Below, one piece after another: positions 7,943-16,282 of a stretch of DNA of 64,000 bases. The position numbers and the translations under genes were made by a program. The stretch's first letter is position 1. Each line of letters starts with the position of its first letter. The notes beneath the pieces were generated by a model. It saw nothing but the letters and a program-made list of their open reading frames with translations, ran no database searches and was not told the origin of the DNA. The DNA comes from Burkholderiales bacterium (lineage in GTDB: Bacteria; Pseudomonadota; Gammaproteobacteria; Burkholderiales; Burkholderiaceae_C). The DNA is taken from assembly GCA_028868825.1 (NCBI GenBank), contig JAGWTU010000004.1, forward strand, positions 1-64,000, written 5' to 3'.

Positions 7943-9646
7943 TCAGGTCAGGGCACTTTCGGGCGCCTCGGGTGTGGGCAGGGTCAGCACCTCGGCCAGA
8001 CTGGTCTCGCCGGCCCAGAGCTTGCGCAGACCGTCGTGCTGGAGCGGGCGGAATCCGGCTGGCTCGCAATCGCGCAGGTTCCTGGGTGAGAAATCGCCTC
8101 TCGAGAGTTGCTGGCGCAGGGCGTCCGTCGTGGGCAGGAACTCATGGACCCCGACGCGGCCACGGTAGCCCGTGCTCGCGCACTGGGCGCAGCCCACGGG
8201 ATGGCGGCCCGCGTAAGTCGAGGCATCCAGTCCTTGGCGTGCCACCACTTTGAGGATCGGTGCCGGTAAATCGGCCAGATCGAGGGGCAGGGCGCAGGCC
8301 TTGCAAAGGCGGCGCACCAGACGCTGCGCGATCACACCGCGTACGCTCGCCGCAAGCAGGAAGGGCTCGACGCCCATGTCCACCAGGCGCACGAAGGCCG
8401 AGGCGGCATCGTTCGTGTGCAGCGTCGACAGCACCTTGTGGCCGGTGAGCGAGGCCTGGATCGCGATCCTTGCGGTCTCGGTATCGCGGATCTCGCCGAC
8501 CATGATGGTGTCCGGATCGTGTCGCAGGATCGCGCGCAGCGCGGCGGGGAACGTGAACCCGATGTCGGACTGAACCTGGAACTGGGTCACGCCGGGAAGC
8601 TGGTATTCGACCGGGTCCTCGACCGTCAAGACCCGCGTATGGGCGATGTCGGTCGCGGCCAATGCCGCGTAGAGCGTCGTGCTCTTGCCCGACCCGGTCG
8701 GACCGGTGACGAGGATGATGCCGTCGGCCGAAGTCAGCCAGGTTTGCAGCAGGGCCAGGTGATCCGCCTCGAGCCCGAGTGCAGCGAGTTGGAACCGACG
8801 ATGTTCGGTCTTGGGCAACAGACGCATCACGACCGATTCGCCGTGGACGCCGGGTATCACCGACACCCGGACTTCGGTCTCGATACCCGCGGCCCGGGTC
8901 GAGAATCTCCCGTCCTGGGGCAGGCGGCGCTCGGCAATGTCGAGGCCGGCTATGAGTTTCAGCCGGCTCGTTACCGCGTCGAATTTGACCCGGGGATGGG
9001 TTTCGGCATTGCGCAGTTCGCCGTCGACCCGAAACCTCACCGCGAAATCCTGTTCGCTCGGTTCGATATGAATGTCGGAGGCGCCCAGGTCCGTGCCGCG
9101 CGCCATCATCGAGGCCACGAATTCGACGATCGGTGCGTCCTGCGCGAGCTGGCGCAGGTCGAGTGTCGCGCCACGCGTGGCGGCGTCGGTCTCGGCATTG
9201 CGAGCGTACAGACCGGCCAGTGCCGCGGTCAGATCCTGACCGGCGGCCAGCATCGGCTGGATGGTCCGGCCGCCTGCGCGTTGGCGCGCGAATTCGAGCA
9301 GTTCGGGCAGCAGCGGATCGCGTGCGACGAGGATCAGCTGGTCCGCTCCGGCCGGGCTCAGGAAAGCCTCCCAGCGGCGCGCAAGCGCCTCAGGTAGGGT
9401 GTAGGCCTCATTGAGCGAATTGGCGGCCCTGCGCGCGATTTCGGGCTGTTCACCGCGGCGCCACAGCGGCAGCGACAGCTGCGCGGCCAAGGTCTCGTAG
9501 AGGGTGGCTTCCGAGACCACACCATGGCGTACCAGGATCGCGCCGAGGCGCTGTCCCGGGGGGCCTGCGGCTTGCTCGGCGAGGGCACGCTGCAGGTCGG
9601 CGTCGGCCATCGCGGCGCGCGCGATCAGCATCTGTCCTATGAGCAT
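7943..9646 (-). CDS. gspE: Type II secretion ATPase GspE
   Basis: 567 residues. The protein has an N-terminal GspE_N/MshEN-like domain (residues 1-150), Walker A GPTGSGKST (about 314-322), the Asp box (VEDPVEYQ), Walker B MVGEIRD and the His box (STLHTND). A four-cysteine zinc motif, CKAC near 447 and CAQC near 485, marks GspE/PilB ATPases. It powers pseudopilus assembly from the cytoplasmic face of the inner membrane. It is separated from the other gsp genes by the exported-protein gene and starts just after that gene's terminator, so it needs read-through or its own promoter. The GspL and GspM partners upstream support type II secretion rather than a pilus. Confidence 0.93.
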   Translation of the reverse strand: MLIGQMLIARAAMADADLQRALAEQAAGPPGQRLGAILVRHGVVSEATLYETLAAQLSLPLWRRGEQPEIARRAANSLNEAYTLPEALARRWEAFLSPAGADQLILVARDPLLPELLEFARQRAGGRTIQPMLAAGQDLTAALAGLYARNAETDAATRGATLDLRQLAQDAPIVEFVASMMARGTDLGASDIHIEPSEQDFAVRFRVDGELRNAETHPRVKFDAVTSRLKLIAGLDIAERRLPQDGRFSTRAAGIETEVRVSVIPGVHGESVVMRLLPKTEHRRFQLAALGLEADHLALLQTWLTSADGIILVTGPTGSGKSTTLYAALAATDIAHTRVLTVEDPVEYQLPGVTQFQVQSDIGFTFPAALRAILRHDPDTIMVGEIRDTETARIAIQASLTGHKVLSTLHTNDAASAFVRLVDMGVEPFLLAASVRGVIAQRLVRRLCKACALPLDLADLPAPILKVVARQGLDASTYAGRHPVGCAQCASTGYRGRVGVHEFLPTTDALRQQLSRGDFSPRNLRDCEPAGFRPLQHDGLRKLWAGETSLAEVLTLPTPEAPESALT

Positions 9647-9663
9647 GATGCGGAATTCTCAGG

Positions 9664-9694
9664 CAAAAAAAAGCGGGGGCCGAGACCCCCGCTT
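9664..9694 (-). terminator. Intrinsic terminator after the exported-protein gene
   Basis: On the - strand a perfect 9-bp stem (AAGCGGGGG at 9686-9694 with its partner at 9671-9679, 6-base loop) runs directly into eight T residues. It lies 28 bases after the stop of the exported-protein gene and 18 bases before the gspE start. It should end most transcripts of the exported protein and limit expression of gspE and the OGT-like gene. Confidence 0.93.
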
Positions 9695-9721
9695 GGACTA
9701 CCGGTAATGCGCTTGCGCGGA

Positions 9722-11377
9722 TTACTTGTTGGTTGCGTCGGCCGCGCGGTTGTAATCCGGGCCGTCGTCACCTTGCGAACCGGAGGCTTCGACGAAATTG
9801 CCGTTGCTCGGGTTGAAGATGTAGTTCTGGATCCGGATCGACGAGCTCGGGGCCGTGATGCGCAGGCGGGCATTGCCACCGACGTCATTGGCACCGAAGG
9901 TCGGCGCAGAAGCCGTCGCCGCAGCATTCAGGGCCGCATCGATCTTGTCCGACGTGTAGTAGCGGACTTCGTTCGGCTTGAACGGGCCCGACTTGCCGTC
10001 GACAGAGCTGACCACATCCAGCAGCGAGCTCGCGCCCAGCGTGCCGTTGGCCAGCAGGGCCTGCACCACCGGCGACACGGTCTGCACCGGGTCGGTGTTG
10101 ATCACGCGCAGGATGGTGTACCAGCCCGACGCGGTCTTGACGACGCCCGGCAGGTAGTTGCGCACGTCGACGCGGACGCCGTTGGACTGCAGGTTGTAGA
10201 TGTTCGACGGGCAGACCGGGTTCGCGGCTTCCAGCGAGTTCGCGTACTTGCCGAGCGAGCCACCGGTGACCATGAACTGGCTGACCGGGATCACGTTGGC
10301 GTTGGTCGACGCGTAGCACAGGTTCACCGGCGAGGCGGCCGTGTTCGGGGCACCGGCCAGGGCGGCCACGTTGGCGGCCGAAAGGGTCACCGTCGCGGAC
10401 TTGCCATCGGCGGCGATCGTGCCGGCGGCCAGGGTCGTCGTGCAGTCGGCGTTCAGGCTGGCGAAGAAGCTGCCACCGTTGGCGGCGGTCTGGAAAGCGC
10501 CGGCGACGTTGATCGTCAGCGCGTTCGCCTCAACCACGCCAGCGCCGGTGTTCGGGTTGGTGCCGAACGTCGGGCCCTTGCTCGAGTAAGGAGCGGTGCC
10601 GTTCAGGTCGAACAGAACCGACTTGTCCTTGACGCTGACCTGACCGATGTTCAGCAGGCTGGTCGAGGCCAGGGTGACGTCACCGTCGTTCGTGAAGAAC
10701 TTGCCCAGCGACGGGATCAGCACGTCGACCCTGCCCTTTTCAGGCGTGGTGTAGGTTGCCGAATCCTTGGCGGTCACGCTCAGCGCGACGCTGGCCTGGA
10801 CGATCGGGGTCGTGTTGCTCAGCGGAGCCAGGTTGAAGTTCGAATCGAACTCGACGCCAGCGGCGTTCGTCAGCTTGACCGCGACCAGGACCGAGGCGAC
10901 GTCATTGCCGCAACCGTTCGTCAGTGCCGGGGCACCGAGGATCGTACCCACGTTCGTGATCTGAACCGGACCGCCCGAACCCAGAACGATCTGCGAACCG
11001 ACGGTGTAGTTGGTCGCGACCGTGAAGGTGGCCGACAGCGTCTTGCTGTCCGCGCTCAGGCTGACCGACGACGGATTCAGCAAGTTGTTGTTCGACGGGT
11101 CGGTCAGCGCGATGTTCGCCAGCGCGGGCGCCGCGACGAACGTGCCGCCCGACGTCAGCGTCCAGCTGATCGTGAAGCTGTTGGGGTTCGCATTCGTGCC
11201 GGACAGCGGCAGGGCGAGCGCGTAGTTGATGGTCGGCGCGGTCAGGACGACGGCGTTGGTGCCGAACACTTCGGACGCGTAATTCTTGTAGGACGCTTGG
11301 ATCACACCGGCGCTGGCGGTGGTGGCGACACCGGCGAACGCGCTGGCCAACAGGGCAGAGAGTACTTTACGATTCAT
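9722..11377 (-). CDS. Ser/Thr/Asn/Ala-rich exported protein, candidate T2SS substrate or surface-layer-like protein
   Basis: 551 residues from the ATG at 11377, preceded by a GAGGA site. A Sec signal peptide (residues 1-23, MNRKVLSALLASAF...TASA) ends in a normal cleavage site. The mature part is acidic, poor in charged clusters and rich in Ala, Thr, Ser, Asn, Gly and Val with alternating beta-type sequence; four cysteines could form disulfides. No PEP-CTERM, autotransporter or LPXTG element is visible. Codon choice is strongly biased to AAC, ACC, GGC and CTG, which suggests high expression, as do the good promoter-like sequence and terminator. I recognise no family with certainty. Position between gspD and gspE suggests secretion by this T2SS. 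Confidence 0.85.
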   Translation of the reverse strand: MNRKVLSALLASAFAGVATTASAGVIQASYKNYASEVFGTNAVVLTAPTINYALALPLSGTNANPNSFTISWTLTSGGTFVAAPALANIALTDPSNNNLLNPSSVSLSADSKTLSATFTVATNYTVGSQIVLGSGGPVQITNVGTILGAPALTNGCGNDVASVLVAVKLTNAAGVEFDSNFNLAPLSNTTPIVQASVALSVTAKDSATYTTPEKGRVDVLIPSLGKFFTNDGDVTLASTSLLNIGQVSVKDKSVLFDLNGTAPYSSKGPTFGTNPNTGAGVVEANALTINVAGAFQTAANGGSFFASLNADCTTTLAAGTIAADGKSATVTLSAANVAALAGAPNTAASPVNLCYASTNANVIPVSQFMVTGGSLGKYANSLEAANPVCPSNIYNLQSNGVRVDVRNYLPGVVKTASGWYTILRVINTDPVQTVSPVVQALLANGTLGASSLLDVVSSVDGKSGPFKPNEVRYYTSDKIDAALNAAATASAPTFGANDVGGNARLRITAPSSSIRIQNYIFNPSNGNFVEASGSQGDDGPDYNRAADATNK

Positions 11378-11398
11378 GAAATTCCTCATTTGTTTCAA

Positions 11399-11411
11399 GA
11401 GATGACATCTC
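11399..11411. repeat. GAGATG-A-CATCTC dyad in the leader of the exported-protein gene
   Basis: A perfect 6-bp inverted repeat around a single base, 22-34 bases upstream of the ATG at 11377 and next to the ribosome site. It could be an operator or a leader hairpin that affects translation; no further evidence is visible. Confidence 0.3.
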
Positions 11412-11481
11412 AACAAGCACGCCGAGTCCCGAAGTGTCTCGTCAGCGGCCGCTGCACCTGTTCGATGTGACAGCTGCGCCG

Positions 11482-11509
11482 AGTATACATACTGCAAAAC
11501 GTCGCGCAA
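11482..11509 (-). promoter_or_regulatory. Candidate sigma-70 promoter of the exported-protein gene
   Basis: On the - strand TTGCGC (11504-11509) and TATACT (11482-11487) are separated by 16 bases. The -10 matches five of six consensus bases. The predicted start near 11475 gives a leader of about 98 nt that contains the 12-bp palindrome CAGCGGCCGCTG (11443-11454) and the 11399-11411 dyad. Confidence 0.55.
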
Positions 11510-11551
11510 CGGTAGAAGTCGGGTGTTGTTGAGTTGGTTGTTGCTTCGGAA

Positions 11552-11571
11552 CCACTGCATTGTTGCAGTGG
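11552..11571. repeat. Perfect 8-bp hairpin between gspD and the exported-protein promoter
   Basis: CCACTGCA and TGCAGTGG flank the loop TTGT. With one bulged A the stem extends by GGAA/TTCC to about 12 bp. It lies 87 bases after gspD and upstream of the candidate promoter. There is no T-tract, so it may be a 3' stabilising structure for the gsp mRNA, a weak terminator or a regulator-binding site. Confidence 0.45.
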
Positions 11572-11657
11572 ATTCCGCAGAAGGACAGCTGTGACTTTGG
11601 ATAGGCTGAACGCCTTTGTCGCAAGTCTTGGCTGGCCCGTTGTGGGTCCTCGATCAG

Positions 11658-14108
11658 TCACGGGCGTCTTGTCGCGTTCTGTAGCTCCTTCAAAATTTGC
11701 TGATCGGTCACCGGCGCGCCCTCCGGGGCGTTGCGGTTCGCATTGGAACGCTGTGCGGCCGACGCAGGCGTCGCAGGTGACACCAGTGTCGGTGGTTTGT
11801 TGGAAGTATTACCGAAATTCGGACGATTGCCGACCCCGGAGCGAGACAAATCGCGCTCCGAAGCCCGATCCGCAGCAGAAGCCGCGGACGCCGGAGCCGC
11901 CGGCGGCAATTCGTAGGGCCGGGGCGTCGCGACCATCGACTGGTTCGCATCCACAGGAGGTGTCGCGACGCCGGCCTCCCGCGGTGGGCGCAGCCCCTGC
12001 GTCGCCGTCTTCGCTTCCCATGAAAACTGGTGACGAAATGCGTCCGTAATGGCCCTGGCCTCGAATTCGTCGGCCACCACGTAGGGGGTGATCAGCACCA
12101 CCAGTTCGGTGCGGTCGCGGGTGTTGTTGTGGCTCTTGAACAGATTACCCAGCACCGGAACATCCTTGAGCAGGGGCACGCCGGTCTCCGCATTCGACGC
12201 GGTCTCCTGCATGAGGCCGCCGAGCAGCACGGTCGCACCGTCGGTGACCGACAGCTTGGTCGAGATCTTGCGCGTCGCGATCGTCGGCGAGGCGGTCACA
12301 CCCGAGAGCGTGGCGCTGGCGGAGCTGACTTCCTGTTCGACATCGAGGTCGATGCGACCGCCCGCATGGATCACCGGCCTGACCTTCAAGATCACGCCGG
12401 TCGAGCGGTACTGAATGGTCTGCAGGATGCCGGATTGCAAGGTCGTGCCGGTGCCTCCGCCCGGTACGCTCGTGCCGGTCGTACCGACGCTTTGTTGCGA
12501 GGTGACGATGGGAACCTCGGAGCCGACCTCGATCGATGCCGATTCGCCGTTGCGCGCCATCACGCTCGGATTGGCCAGGATGCGGACCCGGCTCGTCGAC
12601 GCAAGGGCGTTGAGCAGGGCGCGCGGCGACGTGCTCCCGGCCGCGGTGACGACCGCCGCGAGGCCACCGATCCCGGCGGTGCCGAAAGCGCCGATCGTGC
12701 CCAGGTTGACGTTGTAGCCGCCGGTCTGGAACTGGTTCACCATCCACTCGAATCCGAGCTGCTCGCCGGTGTTGAGATGGACCTCGGCGATGGTTACCGA
12801 AACCAGCGCGCTGCGCGGCGGGCGGTCCAGTTCCTGCAGCAGGCCGAACCACTGCTGGTATTCGTTCGGACTGCCCTGGATGATCAGCGTGTTGCTGCCG
12901 GGATTGACGACCACGCGCGATCGGACCGAGCCAGGCGTGGCCTGGGTTCCGGTGGCCGGATTCATCACGTCCTGCAGCGTCTTGGCGAGTTCGGTGGCGT
13001 CCAGATTGCGCACCGCGTAAGTGAAGTAGCCGGCGCTTCCCCGGCCGCTGGCCGGCTGGTCCAGCTCGGTAGCCCAGCGCAGCACGTAATTCAGGATTTC
13101 GTCGCTGCGCGCGAAGACCAGCACCGAATTCAGCGGCGGTATCGGCAGCAGGATGATCGGCGCCTGTGCCGCCGCCGATGTGGCGACCGAGTACCCCTGC
13201 GCCTGCAGGACTTCGGTCAGGCGCTTCGCCATCTCGTCGGCGGCCCAGAACAGCGGCGCGATGCGCGCACTCGAGCGCCCCCGCATCACGGGCTTGTCGA
13301 GGACCTTGATCGCCTCGATCGCAGCCGCGACGTCGTCGCTCTGCCCGCTCAGCAGCACGGCCTGGTTGCCGAGGTCGTCCTGAATCTGCAGCCGTTGGCC
13401 GAAGACCGTGCGCAGCCAGCCGCTGACGGTCGCAGGGCTGACTGCCTCGAGGTCGACGATCTGGAAGACCGGCCGCAGCGCCGCAGGCACTTCGGGCAGC
13501 GAGCGGCCGCGTCGCACCTCGGGGATGAAGCCGGCGTTGCCCTGGCCGGGCGTGATGCGCACGAGTCCGTTGTACTCGGTGACCATGATGCCGAACGATT
13601 TCAGCACCGCCTTCGCGGCGTCGTACAGGCGGTTCGCCGAGAGCGACTTGCCGGTCTTCAGGCTGACCAGTTCCTTGCGTTGGGCGATCGCGGGGTCGAC
13701 CGAAATGTTGCGCTTGAGGATGGTCGCAAAGACGGTGTCGATGAAGACGGGCAGCGGCAGCTGCTCGAGCGCGACAGCCGTCTCGAGCGTCTGGTCGGCG
13801 GCCGGCGGCGGGCTGTCGGGCGACGGCAGCGCGACCTCGGCGCCCACGGGTGGTGAAGGCGGTGTCTGGAACAAGCGGGCGGTTGCGGGTCGAACCGGCG
13901 CTTCGAGGCCGGACGCCGTCGATGCCGGTGCCTGGGGCGCCGGCAGGGCAGTGGAGCCGGTGTTCGCGACCTCGGCAGCCGTGGGCTCGCGCGGGGGCAG
14001 GACGGGTGGCGGAACGGCTACGCAGCCACCCAGTCCGCTCAGGGCTGCCGTCATCAGCCGCAGGCGCAGGCGTTTGTGGGATGCGGTTTGCCGGGATTTC
14101 ACGGTCAT
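11658..14108 (-). CDS. gspD: Type II secretion secretin GspD (probable lipoprotein)
   Basis: 816 residues; ATG at 14108 overlaps the upstream stop by 4 bases, so the longer open frame above it is a shadow. A basic N-terminus leads to a lipobox-like LGGC with C29, suggesting a lipidated secretin that could reach the outer membrane without a pilotin, as described for HxcQ of Pseudomonas. A proline-rich linker (about 30-115) precedes N0/N-domains and the C-terminal secretin core ending with VPLLKDVPVLGNLF and VVLITPYVV. A Pro/Ala/Ser-rich tail of about 100 residues follows the core and is longer than usual. It forms the outer-membrane channel of the secretion system. Confidence 0.93.
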   Translation of the reverse strand: MTVKSRQTASHKRLRLRLMTAALSGLGGCVAVPPPVLPPREPTAAEVANTGSTALPAPQAPASTASGLEAPVRPATARLFQTPPSPPVGAEVALPSPDSPPPAADQTLETAVALEQLPLPVFIDTVFATILKRNISVDPAIAQRKELVSLKTGKSLSANRLYDAAKAVLKSFGIMVTEYNGLVRITPGQGNAGFIPEVRRGRSLPEVPAALRPVFQIVDLEAVSPATVSGWLRTVFGQRLQIQDDLGNQAVLLSGQSDDVAAAIEAIKVLDKPVMRGRSSARIAPLFWAADEMAKRLTEVLQAQGYSVATSAAAQAPIILLPIPPLNSVLVFARSDEILNYVLRWATELDQPASGRGSAGYFTYAVRNLDATELAKTLQDVMNPATGTQATPGSVRSRVVVNPGSNTLIIQGSPNEYQQWFGLLQELDRPPRSALVSVTIAEVHLNTGEQLGFEWMVNQFQTGGYNVNLGTIGAFGTAGIGGLAAVVTAAGSTSPRALLNALASTSRVRILANPSVMARNGESASIEVGSEVPIVTSQQSVGTTGTSVPGGGTGTTLQSGILQTIQYRSTGVILKVRPVIHAGGRIDLDVEQEVSSASATLSGVTASPTIATRKISTKLSVTDGATVLLGGLMQETASNAETGVPLLKDVPVLGNLFKSHNNTRDRTELVVLITPYVVADEFEARAITDAFRHQFSWEAKTATQGLRPPREAGVATPPVDANQSMVATPRPYELPPAAPASAASAADRASERDLSRSGVGNRPNFGNTSNKPPTLVSPATPASAAQRSNANRNAPEGAPVTDQQILKELQNATRRP

Positions 14109-14578
14109 GGCTCGATCAGGTAAAGAGTGCGCCGGAGCCCGCGCGGGCTCTGGATTTCGATATGGCCGGGCTGGATCGATTTGATGCGGTCGCCGTCCGG
14201 AAGAAGGTCCCCCACGTGCAGGCGCAACGGGACCTGGCTGCCGCTGGTCAGCACCGCATAGCTCTCGTTGTCGCGTACCACCAGTGCCGCCAGACGCCAC
14301 GTCGATTCGGCGCCCGGTGCAGTTCCCGGCCCCGGCGTTCCCGGCAGGCCCATTGTCGCCGGCGCGGCGCTCTTCAGACCGAGCGGGTCGGCGGCCGCCA
14401 CGCGCGCGGCCATCGCCTGCGGCGAGTGCAGACGGGGATCGGGTGCCGGCGACACGTCGTTCGCGCTCACCGGGACGGCCGGCGTTGCCAAAGCCGGCGG
14501 TCGGTGCCACCACCAGCCGGCGGCCGCCGCGGCCGTCCAGCAGGCCAGCGCCAGCAGCGCGCGCGCGCTGCGGCTCAT
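14105..14578 (-). CDS. Small GspC-like T2SS clamp protein (HR domain)
   Basis: 157 residues with one N-terminal membrane helix (about 6-22), a Pro/Ala-rich linker, and a C-terminal homology-region-like beta domain (about 92-157: AALVVRDNESYAVL, VGDLLPDGDRI, HIEIQSPRG). The GspC HR domain contacts the N0 domain of the secretin GspD. This version lacks the PDZ domain of classical GspC, so it could also be annotated GspN or PilP-like. It overlaps gspM upstream and gspD downstream by 4 bases each, which supports a structural role in the same machine. Confidence 0.75.
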   Translation of the reverse strand: MSRSARALLALACWTAAAAAGWWWHRPPALATPAVPVSANDVSPAPDPRLHSPQAMAARVAAADPLGLKSAAPATMGLPGTPGPGTAPGAESTWRLAALVVRDNESYAVLTSGSQVPLRLHVGDLLPDGDRIKSIQPGHIEIQSPRGLRRTLYLIEP

Positions 14579-15156
14579 CGAGCGGCCCCGGTGCGCAACA
14601 GGACGGGCACCGACACGACCATCTCGACGCGCCGGCTGCGACCCTGCACATCGATGTTGTCGACGCGGGCCAGCTGGCCGCCGCCCTCGATCTGCACCAG
14701 CGCGTTTTCAAGCGCGTTCGGCGCGAGGTCGAAATTGACCGTCGCACGGGCACGCAGGGCGGGCAGCGCGTCCACGCCCGATGCCGCCGGCTCGGACTGC
14801 AGCGGCAGCAGGGTCACCGTCGCGTGCGCAGCACCCGCGCTGCGTATCGCATTCGTGAGCCAGTCGCGCAGCCGCGCCTGGGCCTGCGCTTCGGTCGGCG
14901 ATTGCCACAGACGGGCCCGCAGCGCATCGCGCTGGGCAGCGGCCTGATGGGTGCGTGCGGCCCAGTTGTCGTGGTCGCTGCTGGCGGCGAGCAGGGCGGC
15001 GCGGGCGCGCACCTGTGCCACTTCGGCGTCCAGGCGCTGATGGGCGTCCCACCCTCGCGCGGCCAATTCGCCGGCGATGATGAGGGCCGCTACCGCGATC
15101 AGCACGAGCAGGCGACGATCGAACGTCGGGGGGCGGAACCAGGCGGTGCGCGTCAT
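14575..15156 (-). CDS. gspM: Type II secretion inner-membrane platform protein GspM
   Basis: 193 residues from the ATG at 15156, 4 bases after the gspL stop; a longer upstream frame would overlap gspL. One membrane helix (about 15-33) is followed by an Ala/Arg-rich coiled-coil-like stretch (about 40-85) and a C-terminal ferredoxin-like domain (about 95-190). GspM binds GspL at the inner membrane. Sequence identity in this family is low, so the call depends on size, topology and its place between gspL and the GspC-like gene. Confidence 0.85.
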   Translation of the reverse strand: MTRTAWFRPPTFDRRLLVLIAVAALIIAGELAARGWDAHQRLDAEVAQVRARAALLAASSDHDNWAARTHQAAAQRDALRARLWQSPTEAQAQARLRDWLTNAIRSAGAAHATVTLLPLQSEPAASGVDALPALRARATVNFDLAPNALENALVQIEGGGQLARVDNIDVQGRSRRVEMVVSVPVLLRTGAAR

Positions 15157-15160
15157 CTTG

Positions 15161-16282
15161 TCAGCGGATGCCGGCGAGCTCGCGCGCGTTGCCCGAACCG
15201 GTGGGGGGGGGCGCGAGCTCCGCGATGGTCGCACTCAGACTGAGCGAATTGCCCGCGCTGTCCTGTCCCACGCGCAATGCGCTGAGGCCGGGCACCGCCT
15301 CGAGGCGCCGCGTGATGTCGAGCAGCGTCATCTCGCGATCGGGCAGCTCGAGGGTCAGCTTCAGTTGACCGCTGCGGTAGTTCCATTCGAGCAGGCGCGC
15401 GGCGGTCAGGGTCGCGGCCGTGGCCCCCGCTCCGCCTGGTGCCGAACCCGGCAGGGCGGGTGTGCCGCCAGCCTTGGCCGTCGGCGCGAAGATGCCGCTG
15501 GCCGCGACCCGATCCAGCAACTCGAGCTGCGACAGCCGTGGCACGAGGGCCTGCAAAGCATCGAGCTCCGCGTGGACCCGCTCGTAGCGGGCCCGGGCCT
15601 GGAGCGACGCCTCGCGTTCTCGGCGCAGCGTTTCGAGTCGGGTGCTGTCGGTCTCGAGTTGCTGGACGGCTTGCCACTGCGCGCCGATACCGGCGCAGGC
15701 CACGGCACCGAGTGCCAGCGCCGCGGCTTGCCAGCGCCAGCCGCGCCAAGGGTCGCCCGCCGGCAGGCTGTCGCCCGCCAACCAACCCGGCCCGGGGCGG
15801 GGCGAGCAAGCCAGGGTGGCCGGTTGGGGCAAGGCATGCGATTGCGGGTCGACACCGCATCCGCGGGCGAAGAGCTGCCAATCGCTGTCTTCGGGTTCGC
15901 GCTCGAACCAGCGGCTGTGTTGCAACTCGCCATCCGCCCAGAACTGGGCCTCGTAACCGGGCGTGCGCCGCAACAGGCGCAGCCCTTGCCCGGGTGGCTC
16001 CAGCGCCGGCTCGGGCCATGCACGGCTGCGCAGCGGGCCTTGCAACCCGGGTTCCAGCGTCCAGGCCCAGACCTGTACGTTGCCGCCCGCCTGCACGCGG
16101 CACAGGTAGGCGTAAGGGCGCGGCGGCAGGTACTGCGTCAATTGCAGGCGAACCGCATCGAGCAGCTTGGCGCGTCCGAGCGCCGGCATCGGCAGGCGGA
16201 TGAACGTGAGATCGCGCCGCGCAATCCGGTCGTTGCTCGCATCGGTGCGGCCGAGGGCCGCAAGGACATTCGCAAGTTTCAT
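15161..16282 (-). CDS. gspL: Type II secretion platform protein GspL
   Basis: 373 residues; ATG at 16282 overlaps the gspK stop (ATGA). The cytoplasmic part (about 1-175) is the actin-like GspL domain that binds GspE. A membrane helix near residues 180-200 (WRWQAAALALGAVACAGIGAQW) is followed by a coiled coil (about 205-245) and a periplasmic ferredoxin-like domain with LKLTLELPD. A run of eight G on the + strand near 15205 encodes a proline-rich stretch and is a possible slippage site. The reading frame across it is intact as given. Confidence 0.88.
   Translation of the reverse strand: MKLANVLAALGRTDASNDRIARRDLTFIRLPMPALGRAKLLDAVRLQLTQYLPPRPYAYLCRVQAGGNVQVWAWTLEPGLQGPLRSRAWPEPALEPPGQGLRLLRRTPGYEAQFWADGELQHSRWFEREPEDSDWQLFARGCGVDPQSHALPQPATLACSPRPGPGWLAGDSLPAGDPWRGWRWQAAALALGAVACAGIGAQWQAVQQLETDSTRLETLRREREASLQARARYERVHAELDALQALVPRLSQLELLDRVAASGIFAPTAKAGGTPALPGSAPGGAGATAATLTAARLLEWNYRSGQLKLTLELPDREMTLLDITRRLEAVPGLSALRVGQDSAGNSLSLSATIAELAPPPTGSGNARELAGIR

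Noticed and set aside
9524..11470. 648-codon frame on the + strand opposite the exported-protein gene
   Set aside because: It lacks any recognisable domain, is rich in Arg/Val/Gly from reading the complement of GC-biased codons, and covers the promoter and terminator of the real gene.
15200..15212. Run of eight G in gspL as a frameshift or phase-variation site
   Set aside because: The gspL frame is intact in the given sequence and no alternative product makes sense; only strain comparison could show variation.
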